DNA from: Microbacterium sp. HD4P20
GTDB lineage: Bacteria > Actinomycetota > Actinomycetes > Actinomycetales > Microbacteriaceae
NCBI RefSeq assembly: GCF_019449275.2
Contig: NZ_JAHZQZ020000012.1
Span: 186,001-250,000, forward strand
Reading direction: 5' to 3'
Length of the DNA: 64,000 bases
This document shows positions 35,818 to 43,968 of the stretch, piece by piece; positions within the stretch are counted from its first letter, which is position 1, and each line of letters begins with the position of its first letter. A program made the translations under genes and the position numbers. The notes beneath the pieces were generated by a model, which saw nothing but the letters and a program-made list of their open reading frames with translations, was not told the origin of the DNA and did no database searches.

Positions 35818-36708
35818 ATGAGCACGTCCGCGGCGGCCGTCGACCCGTTCGTCACGCACCGCGGCCTGCTCTTCACGGTCGCCTATGAGATGCTCGGGTC
35901 GGCCGTCGACGCGGAGGACGTGCTGCAGGAGTCGTGGCTGCGCTGGGCCGCGGTCGACCGCGACCAGGTGCACGACGCGAGGGCGTACCTGGTGCGGATC
36001 GTCACGCGCCAGGCGCTCAATCATCTGCGCACCGTGTCGCGGCGTCGCGAGGAGTACGTGGGGGAGTGGCTTCCCGAGCCGCTGCTGACCTCATCCGACG
36101 TCGCCGACGACGTCGAGCTGGCCGAGAACATCTCCATCGCCATGCTGACCGTGCTCGAGACCCTCGCCCCGACCGAGCGTGCGGTGTTCGTGCTGCGCGA
36201 GGTCTTCGACCTCCCCTACGACGAGATCGCCGCGGCGGTGGACAAAACGACCGCCTCGGTGCGGCAGATCGCCCATCGAGCGCGCGATCACGTCGCTGCC
36301 CGGCGGCCACGCGTGAAGGTCGCGCGGTCGGAGCACGAGAAGGTCGTCGAACGCCTCGGTGTCGCCATGACCACTGGCGACCTCCAGGCGCTCATGGACG
36401 TGCTGGCGCCCGATGTCGTCTCGGTCGCCGACGGCGGCGGCAAGGTGCGCGGCGCCGCGCGCCGGCCGATCGTGGGCTCCGACAAGCTCGCGAGATACCT
36501 CGTGGCCGGAATCGCCAAGTACGGCGTCACCCTGTCGATGACGCCCATGCTCGTCAACGGACAGCCCGGACTGCGCGCCGAGGTCGACGGCGAGCTGGTC
36601 GGCGCCATCAGCGTCACCGTCGAGAACGGCAAGGTCACGCACGTCTACACCATCGCCAACCCCGAGAAGCTGGCCCGGCTCGATGCCGAGATGCCGTTGG
36701 CCCGCTGA
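35818..36708 (+). CDS. ECF41-type RNA polymerase sigma factor with SnoaL tail
   Basis: 296 residues. Region 2 (about 10-80: HRGLLFTVAYEMLGSAVDAED) and region 4 (FDLPYDEIAAAVDKTTASVR) are followed by a SnoaL/NTF2-like domain from about 180. Between them is the ECF41 hallmark WLPEPL. In this class the extra C-terminal domain modulates activity instead of an anti-sigma factor. ECF41 genes usually sit beside a carboxymuconolactone decarboxylase, oxidoreductase or epimerase target gene; none adjoins here. The ATG is preceded by TAGGCT plus seven bases, so it is probably leaderless. Confidence 0.9.
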   Translation: MSTSAAAVDPFVTHRGLLFTVAYEMLGSAVDAEDVLQESWLRWAAVDRDQVHDARAYLVRIVTRQALNHLRTVSRRREEYVGEWLPEPLLTSSDVADDVELAENISIAMLTVLETLAPTERAVFVLREVFDLPYDEIAAAVDKTTASVRQIAHRARDHVAARRPRVKVARSEHEKVVERLGVAMTTGDLQALMDVLAPDVVSVADGGGKVRGAARRPIVGSDKLARYLVAGIAKYGVTLSMTPMLVNGQPGLRAEVDGELVGAISVTVENGKVTHVYTIANPEKLARLDAEMPLAR

Positions 36709-36717
36709 GCTCGGGCG

Positions 36718-37254
36718 TCAGTGATGCCCGGGGTCGACCACACCGTGCGTGCCGTGGTCGGGTGCCAGCTGGGCGGCTTCGGTGGTGCTCAGCGCCGGGG
36801 TGACGACGGCGGCGACCACGACCGCAGCGACGATGAGCGCCCGCAGACGCAGGGGAGCGGCATCCGTCGTGCCGGTGTTCGCTCGCAGCCGCAGGCCGCA
36901 CGCGAGCGCCACCACGATGAGCAGACCGGATGCCGCAGCGACGGCGATCACGCTGGTCCGCGCCGGCTGCAGCACCAGTAGGGCGGTGAGCCCGCCGATC
37001 GCCGCCAGCACGACGGCGATCGCGACGCGCGGCAGCACCGCGCGGCCCTGCATCAGGACGGCGACGCCCCACGCGACGCCCCCGGCGCCGAGGGCGACGA
37101 GGATGAGGCCGGCCCCCCGGGCGGCCTCACTCCCTGTCGCGCCCTCGGCGCCGGTCAATCCGCCCGCCCCCAGAGCGAGCAGAATCAGCCCCGCGCCCCA
37201 CGCGGCGACCGCAGCCACCGCCGGAGCGGAGGAAGCCTTGGCTGCGGTGCGCAT
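36718..37254 (-). CDS. Small multi-helix membrane protein
   Basis: 178 residues with four to five Ala/Leu/Val-rich helices (about 10-30, 45-65, 73-95, 103-120, 138-155), then a His-rich polar end (PDHGTHGVVDPGHH), which might bind metal. GAGGAC precedes the ATG. It lies 8 bp downstream of the DUF4383 gene and is probably co-transcribed. Family not recognised. Confidence 0.7.
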   Translation of the reverse strand: MRTAAKASSAPAVAAVAAWGAGLILLALGAGGLTGAEGATGSEAARGAGLILVALGAGGVAWGVAVLMQGRAVLPRVAIAVVLAAIGGLTALLVLQPARTSVIAVAAASGLLIVVALACGLRLRANTGTTDAAPLRLRALIVAAVVVAAVVTPALSTTEAAQLAPDHGTHGVVDPGHH

Positions 37255-37262
37255 GTGCGTCC

Positions 37263-37682
37263 TCAGACCGTGCGCGGCGACGTCGAGCTGCGCACGCCTC
37301 GCTCGGCTGCGAGTCCCACGCCGAGGAGCACGAGGGCGCTCACCAGGTGCAGGAAGTGGTCGAAGGTGTTCAACGCGAGGATGTTGAGGGCCGTGCCGAC
37401 GAGGAAGAAGCCCACGATGCCCAGCAGCAGGTAGACGGCTCCGACGACGATGTTGACGGCCTTGGCAGCGGTGACCGACTTCAGTCCGCCGATCAGCAGA
37501 GCGGCGCCGATCAGCAGGTGCGCGACGTTGTGGAGCGGGTTCACCTCGAAGATCCCGAGCAGCAGACCGCCTTCGGTCGCGATGAATCCCACGCCGCCCG
37601 TGACGGCGAACCCGAGCGCGCCGACGACGAGGTAGACGGCTCCGAAGATCGTCGCGACGAGGCGATTAGGTGACGATCGCAT
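37263..37682 (-). CDS. DUF4383 membrane protein
   Basis: 139 residues from the ATG at 37682 (GGAGG nine bases upstream). Four helices with the DUF4383 pattern: AVYLVVGALGFAVTGG, LLLGIFEVNPLHNVAHLLIG, and FDHFLHLVSALVLLGVGL. Function unknown; the family is widespread in actinobacteria. First gene of a two-gene unit with the membrane protein at 36718-37254. Confidence 0.85.
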   Translation of the reverse strand: MRSSPNRLVATIFGAVYLVVGALGFAVTGGVGFIATEGGLLLGIFEVNPLHNVAHLLIGAALLIGGLKSVTAAKAVNIVVGAVYLLLGIVGFFLVGTALNILALNTFDHFLHLVSALVLLGVGLAAERGVRSSTSPRTV

Positions 37683-37835
37683 GTGCGTTCCTCCTAGTTT
37701 CTGTGCGGCCGGTGCCGCGTCAGGGGTTGTTCGGACCCGGGGATGGATCGGTTTGCCGGAGGGATGCCACGAGGGCCCCGTCGAACCGGAGCCCTCGCCC
37801 ATCCGCACCGGCGACTGGCCCGGCATCGCGCGACG

Positions 37836-38033
37836 TCAGTTGTCGCGCAGGTCCTCTTTGAGGTCGTTGCGGGTCTTGACCGAGTCCCGTTCGGCCTCGG
37901 CCTTCTTCACCTCGGATTCGGCCTTCATCTCGTCGACCTTGTCGCCGATCCGGTCGGTCGTGTCGTCCCACGTGTCCTTGACCTTCTCGCCCACGGCCTT
38001 CGCCGTCTCTTTGGCGTCGTCCATGAATCCCAT
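37836..38033 (-). CDS. Small CsbD-like stress protein
   Basis: 65 residues, highly charged and helical (MGFMDDAKETAKAVGEKVKD), in the style of CsbD/YtxH-like general stress proteins. GAGGAG lies six or seven bases before the ATG. No partner gene; 150-bp gaps on both sides show no clear structure. The family assignment is from composition and length only. Confidence 0.7.
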   Translation of the reverse strand: MGFMDDAKETAKAVGEKVKDTWDDTTDRIGDKVDEMKAESEVKKAEAERDSVKTRNDLKEDLRDN

Positions 38034-38186
38034 GGTTCACTCCTCTCGTGGGGTCGTGACTCCGACGGTACGGATCGCCGATTCCCCGGTCAGGGGGCTT
38101 GCGCCGGGCCTGGCCGGTTGCTAGTTGCGACGCAGTCGAGGGATGCTGCGCTGGATGCCGCGGCTTCCGGGCCGCTGGCGCGAGTT

Positions 38187-39038
38187 CTACCGGCCGACCG
38201 GTGTCGTCGTGTCGATGGCTGCCCGCAGCGGCCGACGCATCGGCGCCCAATAGTGGTTCGGCGTGATCCGTGCGAGCACGTCGACCAGATGCGCCTCGCG
38301 GCCGATCATCGTGCGGGGCCGACGGGCGACGGTGGCTTCGACGATCCGCTGCGCGGCGGCGGCCGGCTCGGTGTGGTACATCGCCGCCTGCGCTGCGGCG
38401 GCGCGCTGAGCGATCGCTGGATCGACGGCAGCCGCGAAGCGTCCACGCAGGATGATGCCGGTCTTGACGCCGGCCGGGTAGATGGCGCCGACCGTCACGG
38501 TCGAGCGCTCGAGCTCGTGGCGCAGCGCCTCGGTGAACCCGCGCACGGCGAACTTGCTCATCGCGTAGGGAATCCGCCCGGCGGGGGCGGCAAGGCCGTA
38601 GATCGACACGAGGTGGGTGATGTGAGCGGCCGGCTCGCGTCGGAGGGCCGGCAGCAGCGCCTTGGTGATGTTCACGGTTCCCCACAGGTTCACGTCCATC
38701 AGCCAGCGCATCTCGTCCATCGTGAGCTGGTCGAGGTTGCCCAGCATCGACGATCCGGCACAGGTAATGAGCGCCTGCACGCGGGAATGGGATGCCTCGA
38801 TCTCGTGCACGCTCGCGAACACCGCGCTGTCATCGGCGAGGTCGACGACATGCGTCGTGTGACCTGAGCCGTGGAGGTCGGCCATCACGGCCGCGAGCCC
38901 GTCGGGGTCGCGGTCGGCGAGGGCGACGCGTGCCCCGCGCCGAGCGAGGTCGCGCGCCACCTCGGCCCCCATCCCGGCGGCCGCCCCCGTGATGACCGTG
39001 GTCCGCCCCCGCACGTCGAGTCGTCGCGCCCGTGCCAT
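38187..39038 (-). CDS. Short-chain dehydrogenase/reductase
   Basis: 283 residues from the ATG at 39038 (GGGGAGGG upstream). Classical SDR: cofactor motif TGAAAGMG (about 17-24), an acidic DLADD for the adenine site, the catalytic Ser in HLVSIYG, and YAMSK (Y-x3-K). A C-terminal extension of ~60 residues follows the fold. Substrate unknown. Divergent from the gene at 39139. Confidence 0.88.
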   Translation of the reverse strand: MARARRLDVRGRTTVITGAAAGMGAEVARDLARRGARVALADRDPDGLAAVMADLHGSGHTTHVVDLADDSAVFASVHEIEASHSRVQALITCAGSSMLGNLDQLTMDEMRWLMDVNLWGTVNITKALLPALRREPAAHITHLVSIYGLAAPAGRIPYAMSKFAVRGFTEALRHELERSTVTVGAIYPAGVKTGIILRGRFAAAVDPAIAQRAAAAQAAMYHTEPAAAAQRIVEATVARRPRTMIGREAHLVDVLARITPNHYWAPMRRPLRAAIDTTTPVGR

Positions 39039-39138
39039 GCTGCCCTCCCCGCTACGGACATCGCCTGTGATGACCGCCGCCCTCGATTCTCGCCCACGTG
39101 CGGTGTGCGGACGCACTAGCCTTTTCGAGGGAGGTGCG

Positions 39139-39708
39139 ATGGGCAAGACCGCGGATGCGATCGCCGAGGGCGTCTCCATCGCGTCCGCCGCCGCCCGTCT
39201 GGCTCTGCGCAACCGGATCCTGGTCGACACCATCGCCAAGGACGAGCCTTTCGACGTCGCCGGCTTCGGGCCGTACGCGCGCGAGATTCTGATCTCGCTG
39301 GCCGACGAGCAGGAGCAGGCGGCCGAGCTCGCGCGGCGCCAGCGCAAGAAGGCGTGGGGAAAGTTCTCCGACCCCGACGGCACGCACGACTATCGCGATC
39401 GCGACACCCGAAATCTGCGCAAGCGTCACAGGCAGTACGTCGGCGTCGCGAAGGAGCTCCGCCGGATGGCGGAGGATCCCCATGTCGTCCGCACGATCGT
39501 GGAGCAGGCCCGCGATGCGGCGTGGGGAGACGTCGAGGCCAACCTGCAGCGGCGACTGACGGTCGAGGGGATGCGGCCGGACCTCGACCCGGACTATGAG
39601 CGGATGCGGGCCGCGCGCATGCAGTCGATTCGCTTGGTCGATCTGCCGCGGTTGTCGGCTCACCGTCGGCGGGCCACGAACCCGGACGTGGGCGACGCCG
39701 AGAGTTGA
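39139..39708 (+). CDS. Hypothetical charged helical protein
   Basis: 189 residues from the ATG at 39139 with GGGAGG upstream. After a short alanine-rich N-terminus (MGKTADAIAEGVSIASAAAR) it is rich in Arg and Glu (EQAAELARRQRKKAWGKF, NLRKRHRQYVGVAKELRRM), suggesting helices and possibly coiled coil. No membrane segment or signal. Family not recognised. A TAGCCT -10 box is seen about 16 bases upstream of the start, giving a short leader with a ribosome site. Confidence 0.7.
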   Translation: MGKTADAIAEGVSIASAAARLALRNRILVDTIAKDEPFDVAGFGPYAREILISLADEQEQAAELARRQRKKAWGKFSDPDGTHDYRDRDTRNLRKRHRQYVGVAKELRRMAEDPHVVRTIVEQARDAAWGDVEANLQRRLTVEGMRPDLDPDYERMRAARMQSIRLVDLPRLSAHRRRATNPDVGDAES

Positions 39709-39761
39709 TCGCTCACGACTGACGGGCTGACGCGAAGAGGGTCGCGGGCTACGCTCACCTC

Positions 39762-40157
39762 GTGGATGCCGCCACGTACTCCGCCCACCCGATGTGGTTC
39801 CCGCCCGATCACCCGCTGGTGCTCAGGGCGCGCGAACTCTGCATGTCGTACCCCGAGGCGGTCGAGGCGATCTCTCACGGACGGTGCACCTTCCGCGCCG
39901 GCAAGCGCCAGTTCGCGATCGTCGGCAACGGTCGCGAGGCAGCCGTGCTGTTCATCCCGGACGATATGGAGCGACCCGTTCTCCTCGAGCGGGCAGACGT
40001 CTTCGTACCGCCGTACGAGGGGGCCTACGGCTGGCTCGCGATCCGCGTCGACACGGATGCCGGTGACTGGGAACTGCTGGCCGAACTCATCGACACCTCG
40101 TACCGGCGTATCGCGCTGCAGAGGCAGCTGCGGGCGCTCGACGGCGGGTCGCCGTGA
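39762..40157 (+). CDS. MmcQ/YjbR family protein
   Basis: 131 residues, CyaY-like fold. Family signs: ELCMSYPEAVEAISHGRCTFRAG and ELIDTSYRRIALQRQL near the C-terminus. Members are described as DNA-binding-like, with no defined role. GTG start; TACGCT lies exactly six bases before it, so leaderless expression is likely. Confidence 0.82.
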   Translation: MDAATYSAHPMWFPPDHPLVLRARELCMSYPEAVEAISHGRCTFRAGKRQFAIVGNGREAAVLFIPDDMERPVLLERADVFVPPYEGAYGWLAIRVDTDAGDWELLAELIDTSYRRIALQRQLRALDGGSP

Positions 40158-40263
40158 TGCTCCGGACCACGCACGGGATCGGGCCGCGGCATCCCCGCAC
40201 CGATTCGCGCCGATCCACGCCGTGAGGTATTCTTGACGACGTTGTGCGCGAGAGCGGCAACGT

Positions 40264-40336
40264 GCGCCTCTAGCTCAATGGATAGAGCATCTGACTACGG
40301 ATCAGAAGGTTGGGGGTTCGAGTCCCTCGAGGCGCG
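40264..40336 (+). tRNA. tRNA-Arg (anticodon ACG)
   Basis: A 73-nt cloverleaf. The acceptor stem GCGCCTC pairs with GAGGCGC (40329-40335), and the discriminator is G40336. The anticodon ACG is at 40297-40299 in a five-pair stem, and the T-arm has GGTTCGAGTCC. CCA is not encoded. ACG (read as ICG after deamination) decodes CGU, CGC and CGA. A terminator follows 22 bp later. tRNA genes are common integration sites, and the next 5.6 kb looks compositionally different. Confidence 0.95.
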
Positions 40337-40357
40337 CACTGTGTTGAGACAGTGAAC

Positions 40358-40395
40358 GACGAAGAGCCGCGGATGTCCGCGGCTCTTCGTCTTTT
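40358..40395 (+). terminator. Strong intrinsic terminator after tRNA-Arg
   Basis: A 16-bp perfect stem (GACGAAGAGCCGCGGA and its complement, 40358-40373 and 40376-40391) with a minimal loop is followed by TTTT. It is the clearest intrinsic terminator in the window and lies directly downstream of the tRNA. Confidence 0.9.
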
Positions 40396-40476
40396 CGCTT
40401 GTCGGGATCGGCAGAGCGCATGGCGTCACGGTTCCCGCTTCGCCAGAAGGGGGCTCCGAGTGCCCCACCTGACAGA

Positions 40477-41520
40477 TCAGGCGACGCGGCTGGTTGCGAT
40501 CGACTGGGCTTCATTGAGGCCGCAGATCCTCCGCAGATTTCCCTCGTAGATGAGGCGGCGATCCGATTCCGAGATGTCCAGGCTGTCGATGATACGGATC
40601 ATCTCGCGGATGTACGTTGGGCCACCCTCGGGGTCGAACGGACAGTCGCTCGCGAAGAGGACGTGCTCAGCACCGAAGAACTCCAGCCCGCACTTGGTGC
40701 CGATCTCCGATCCTGATAGCGCGGTATCGGCGTAGAACGAGCGGAAGTACTCGATCGGCTCTTCGCTCAGGCGTCCGAGGATCTCGTCAGCAGACGACCC
40801 GTGCGTCCTGCTGCCGAACTGATCGGACCAACCGAGCCTGATCCGCCCCTCCAGGAACGGGATCATGGCGCCCATGTGGTGGGTGATGACTTTGAGGCCC
40901 TTGCACCGTTCCATGACGCCACTGAAGACGAGCCGGGACATTGCGACGCTGGTTTCGTACGGCCAGCCGAGCGCCCACCAGACCTCGAACTCGGATCGTT
41001 CCTCCGTCTTGTAGTCCGCGGAGGCCGCGGACCGAGTGGGGTGCATCCATACGGGAAGATCACGGCGAGCCATCTCCGCAAAGATCGGCTCGAACTGCGG
41101 GTGATCGAGTGCGACGCCGTTGACATTGGTGAAGACCTGGACACCGATGGCCCCGAGTTCGTCGATTGCGTACGCGAGCTCACGAAGAGAGGCTTCCGGA
41201 GAGTTCATCGGCAGCGATGCCACGAACGCCGGGAACCGGTGCGGATGCTGTTCGACCAGCTCCTGCATCGACTCGTTCGCCAACCGGGCGAGCTTCCACG
41301 ACGTCGCTGGGCCGTCCAGCAGTTCGATCGGCGGGGACGAGAGGGTGAGTATCTGTTGGTAGTCGTCGCCGAATTCGTCCATCATGAGCAGTCGCGCCTC
41401 GTGGTCGTGGAGTGCTGGCAGATCCAGCCAACGCTTGAGAGCGCGCGGGTCGGTGACGTGCTTCTGCATGACGTCGAAGTATCGACGCGGCAGGATGTGG
41501 CTGAACGCGTCGATCTTCAT
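40477..41520 (-). CDS. Amidohydrolase (ACMSD/gamma-resorcylate decarboxylase-like)
   Basis: 347 residues from the ATG at 41520 (AAGGA upstream). Amidohydrolase-2 TIM barrel resembling 2-amino-3-carboxymuconate semialdehyde decarboxylase and relatives: WMHPTRS, LKVITHHMGAMIPFLEGRI and VLFASDCPFDPEGG supply the expected His, His and Asp metal ligands. The usual N-terminal H-x-H reads F-S-H (MKIDAFSHILP), so one metal ligand is replaced by Phe. Members decarboxylate, hydrate or hydrolyse carboxylated aromatic or ring-derived acids. Last gene of an importer operon, so it probably acts on the imported compound. Confidence 0.85.
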   Translation of the reverse strand: MKIDAFSHILPRRYFDVMQKHVTDPRALKRWLDLPALHDHEARLLMMDEFGDDYQQILTLSSPPIELLDGPATSWKLARLANESMQELVEQHPHRFPAFVASLPMNSPEASLRELAYAIDELGAIGVQVFTNVNGVALDHPQFEPIFAEMARRDLPVWMHPTRSAASADYKTEERSEFEVWWALGWPYETSVAMSRLVFSGVMERCKGLKVITHHMGAMIPFLEGRIRLGWSDQFGSRTHGSSADEILGRLSEEPIEYFRSFYADTALSGSEIGTKCGLEFFGAEHVLFASDCPFDPEGGPTYIREMIRIIDSLDISESDRRLIYEGNLRRICGLNEAQSIATSRVA

Positions 41521-42338
41521 CGGGCTTCCTTGTTCGTGGAGGGAATCCAGCTCGTCAGACGGTTGTCGACGAGCTGGACGAGGGCGACGGCGGCAAGGGC
41601 CACGACGATGATGACGACGAGGATCGCGAGCACCGCGGCCCCGTCGAAGCTCTTGCCGGCTTGTGTGACGATGCGACCAAGCCCGGTCACCGCGATGAAC
41701 ATCTCGCCGTTGATCATGCCTGTCACGGCGCGTCCCATACCCAGGCGGATGCCGGCGAACATCATCGGGAGCGCAGCGGGAAGGATGATGCGAGTGACGA
41801 GCTGCCATTCGCTCGCTCCATAGGAGCGACCCATCTCGGACAGGCTCGGGTTCACGTTCTCCACGGCGGAGGCCGTGTTGATGATCATGATGAACGCCGA
41901 GTACATGAAGATGACGGCGATGATCGCTGCCTGCCCAGCGCCGAATATCGAGAAGAAGATCGGTGCGAACACCAGCGACGGTGCGGTCAGCAGCGCGTAG
42001 ACATAGATGCCCAACGCGGCGTTGACCCGGCGGTAGCGTCCGATAGCTGTGCCGACGACGATGCCGGTGACGAGGGAGATGCCGAAGCCAAGTGCCAGAT
42101 TCCCCAGGCTGACCAGCAGGTTGCCGAATATCAAACCGGACGCGATCATCTCCCACAAGGTGGCGAGTACTTCCGTCAGGGGCGGGAAGAACGGGACGTT
42201 CGCAATTCGACCGATGATCTCCCAGAGAACCGCGCCGATGGCCAGCGAGATCAGGCTGACTGGAACCCGACTCCAACTGAGCCGCGGCTTGAGAATGCCG
42301 ACGACCGGATGTGTGCGAGTTTGCGTTATGGTGCTCAT
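41517..42338 (-). CDS. ABC transporter permease (SsuC/TauC type)
   Basis: 273 residues, about six helices, BPD_transp_1 family of taurine/nitrate/sulfonate importers. The ATPase-docking loop reads LSEMGRSYGASEWQLVTRII. It overlaps both neighbours by 4 bp. It is one of two different permeases in this operon, so the channel is probably a heterodimer, whereas Ssu/Tau systems usually use a single permease gene. Confidence 0.88.
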   Translation of the reverse strand: MSTITQTRTHPVVGILKPRLSWSRVPVSLISLAIGAVLWEIIGRIANVPFFPPLTEVLATLWEMIASGLIFGNLLVSLGNLALGFGISLVTGIVVGTAIGRYRRVNAALGIYVYALLTAPSLVFAPIFFSIFGAGQAAIIAVIFMYSAFIMIINTASAVENVNPSLSEMGRSYGASEWQLVTRIILPAALPMMFAGIRLGMGRAVTGMINGEMFIAVTGLGRIVTQAGKSFDGAAVLAILVVIIVVALAAVALVQLVDNRLTSWIPSTNKEAR

Positions 42339-43147
42339 CCGGCTGCCCGCCGCTCCGGGCCCTGCCCGAGACCGCGGTGCTCTTCATGCATCTCACGCAG
42401 CCGGTCCCAGAGGTGGGCCGTGATCTCGACGTACTCCGCCGAGCGCTCCAGGCTGCCCACGTCCGATGAGCGCGGACGAGCGAGTGGCACGTCGACGATT
42501 TCGGCGATCTGGCCGGGACGTGCGCTCATCAGCACCACTCGATCACCGAGGAGCACCGCTTCCTCCATCGAGTGGGTGATGAACACGACCGTCAGTCGAT
42601 TGGCCTCCCAGATCGCCAGGAGTTCTTCCTGAAGCAGACGGCGGGTCTGCTCGTCGACGGCACCGAACGGCTCGTCCATGAGCAGAACCTTCGGCTCCAC
42701 GGCCAGCGCTCGCGCGATCCCCACCCGCTGCTGCATGCCACCGGACAACTCGCCCGGGCGCTTGGTCTCGAACCCGTCGAGCCCCACTTTGGCGATCAGA
42801 TCTTTTGCGCGTTCGTCGCGCTCATTCTTGGTGACGCCCTTGAGCTTCAACCCGAATGCCACATTGTCCATGACGGTCGCCCAGGGCAGCAACGCGAAGT
42901 TCTGGAAGACCATGCTTCTGTCAGGCCCCGGCGCACGTACCGGTTCCCCGTCGATGGTGATCTCGCCGCTGTCCCACGACTGCAGTCCCGCGATCATCTT
43001 CAGCATCGTGGTCTTTCCGCACCCGCTGGGGCCGAGGACCGTGAGGAATTCGTTGTCGCGAACGATGAGGTCGACGCCGCCGAGCGCCCGGACGGTAGAG
43101 CCGTCTTGGCCGACGAATGTCTTGGTGAGTCCTGAGATTTCGATCAT
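42335..43147 (-). CDS. ABC transporter ATPase (SsuB/TauB type)
   Basis: 270 residues from the ATG at 43147, overlapping the upstream permease stop. Walker A GPSGCGKTT (about 37-45), Q-loop VFQNFALLPWATVMDNVAFG, signature LSGGMQQRVGIARAL, Walker B VLLMDEPFGAVDEQT and switch His in FITHSMEEA. This set is typical of the nitrate/sulfonate/taurine importer ATPases. It lies between the two permease genes. Confidence 0.92.
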   Translation of the reverse strand: MIEISGLTKTFVGQDGSTVRALGGVDLIVRDNEFLTVLGPSGCGKTTMLKMIAGLQSWDSGEITIDGEPVRAPGPDRSMVFQNFALLPWATVMDNVAFGLKLKGVTKNERDERAKDLIAKVGLDGFETKRPGELSGGMQQRVGIARALAVEPKVLLMDEPFGAVDEQTRRLLQEELLAIWEANRLTVVFITHSMEEAVLLGDRVVLMSARPGQIAEIVDVPLARPRSSDVGSLERSAEYVEITAHLWDRLREMHEEHRGLGQGPERRAAG

Positions 43148-43968
43148 GAGCGTGCGCTCCGCTTCTGGTTGTTGACCGCCCACGGCGCCACACGGCGCTC
43201 GAACCACTGGGCGAGCGAGATGAGGACAAGGGCCTCGATGAGGATGGCGGCAATCACCGCGTACAGCGCGGGGCCGTTGAACATGCCACGGAATTCGAGG
43301 ATGAGACCGCCGAGTGCGAGCGAGACCATGAGCAGTTCGACGATGACCATGCCAGTGACAGCGCGGCCGAGACCGAGACGAACACCGGTCATGATGGCCG
43401 GCAGTGCACCGGGAATGAGTACCTCACGCCAGATCTGAGGTTCCTTCGCCCCGAACGACCGTGCCATCTGGATGAGGTTCGGGTCGACCTGTCGCACGCC
43501 GGCGCGCACGTTGACGATGACCATCACCACCGCGAAGAGCGTGACCAGGATCACGCGGGACAGCAACCCGAATCCGACCGACATCACCAGCAGCGGGATG
43601 ATCGCTGCCATAGGGGTCACGAGAAGGATGTTCAGGTAGACGTCGGTGAAGCGTTCCAGAGTGCGGAACCGGCCCAGAAGAACTCCGACGGGGATACCGA
43701 TGACAATCGCGGCCAAGAATCCGAGGACGAGAGCCTGGTTGCTGACCACGAAAGCGTCCCAGAACCCGGGGGTCACCATGAGCTCCCCGAATGCGACCAC
43801 CGTCTCGGTGAACGTCGGTACGAGCAGTCCTCCCCAGAACGTGCCGTAGATCTGCCAGAAGAGCGCGAACAGGACGAAGGTGAGTATCTGCCAACTCCGG
43901 TTCGAGTCCAGGATCTGCAGCCACCGAGCCCTCTCCGCGGTGGCGGGCCCCGCTGTCATGGCGGTCAT
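43144..43968 (-). CDS. ABC transporter permease (SsuC/TauC type), second
   Basis: 274 residues, about six helices. Docking loop IQMARSFGAKEPQIWREVLI. It is similar to, but clearly distinct from, the permease at 41517-42338. Its ATG overlaps the binding-protein stop by 4 bp (ATGA), so the operon is tightly coupled throughout. Confidence 0.88.
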   Translation of the reverse strand: MTAMTAGPATAERARWLQILDSNRSWQILTFVLFALFWQIYGTFWGGLLVPTFTETVVAFGELMVTPGFWDAFVVSNQALVLGFLAAIVIGIPVGVLLGRFRTLERFTDVYLNILLVTPMAAIIPLLVMSVGFGLLSRVILVTLFAVVMVIVNVRAGVRQVDPNLIQMARSFGAKEPQIWREVLIPGALPAIMTGVRLGLGRAVTGMVIVELLMVSLALGGLILEFRGMFNGPALYAVIAAILIEALVLISLAQWFERRVAPWAVNNQKRSARS

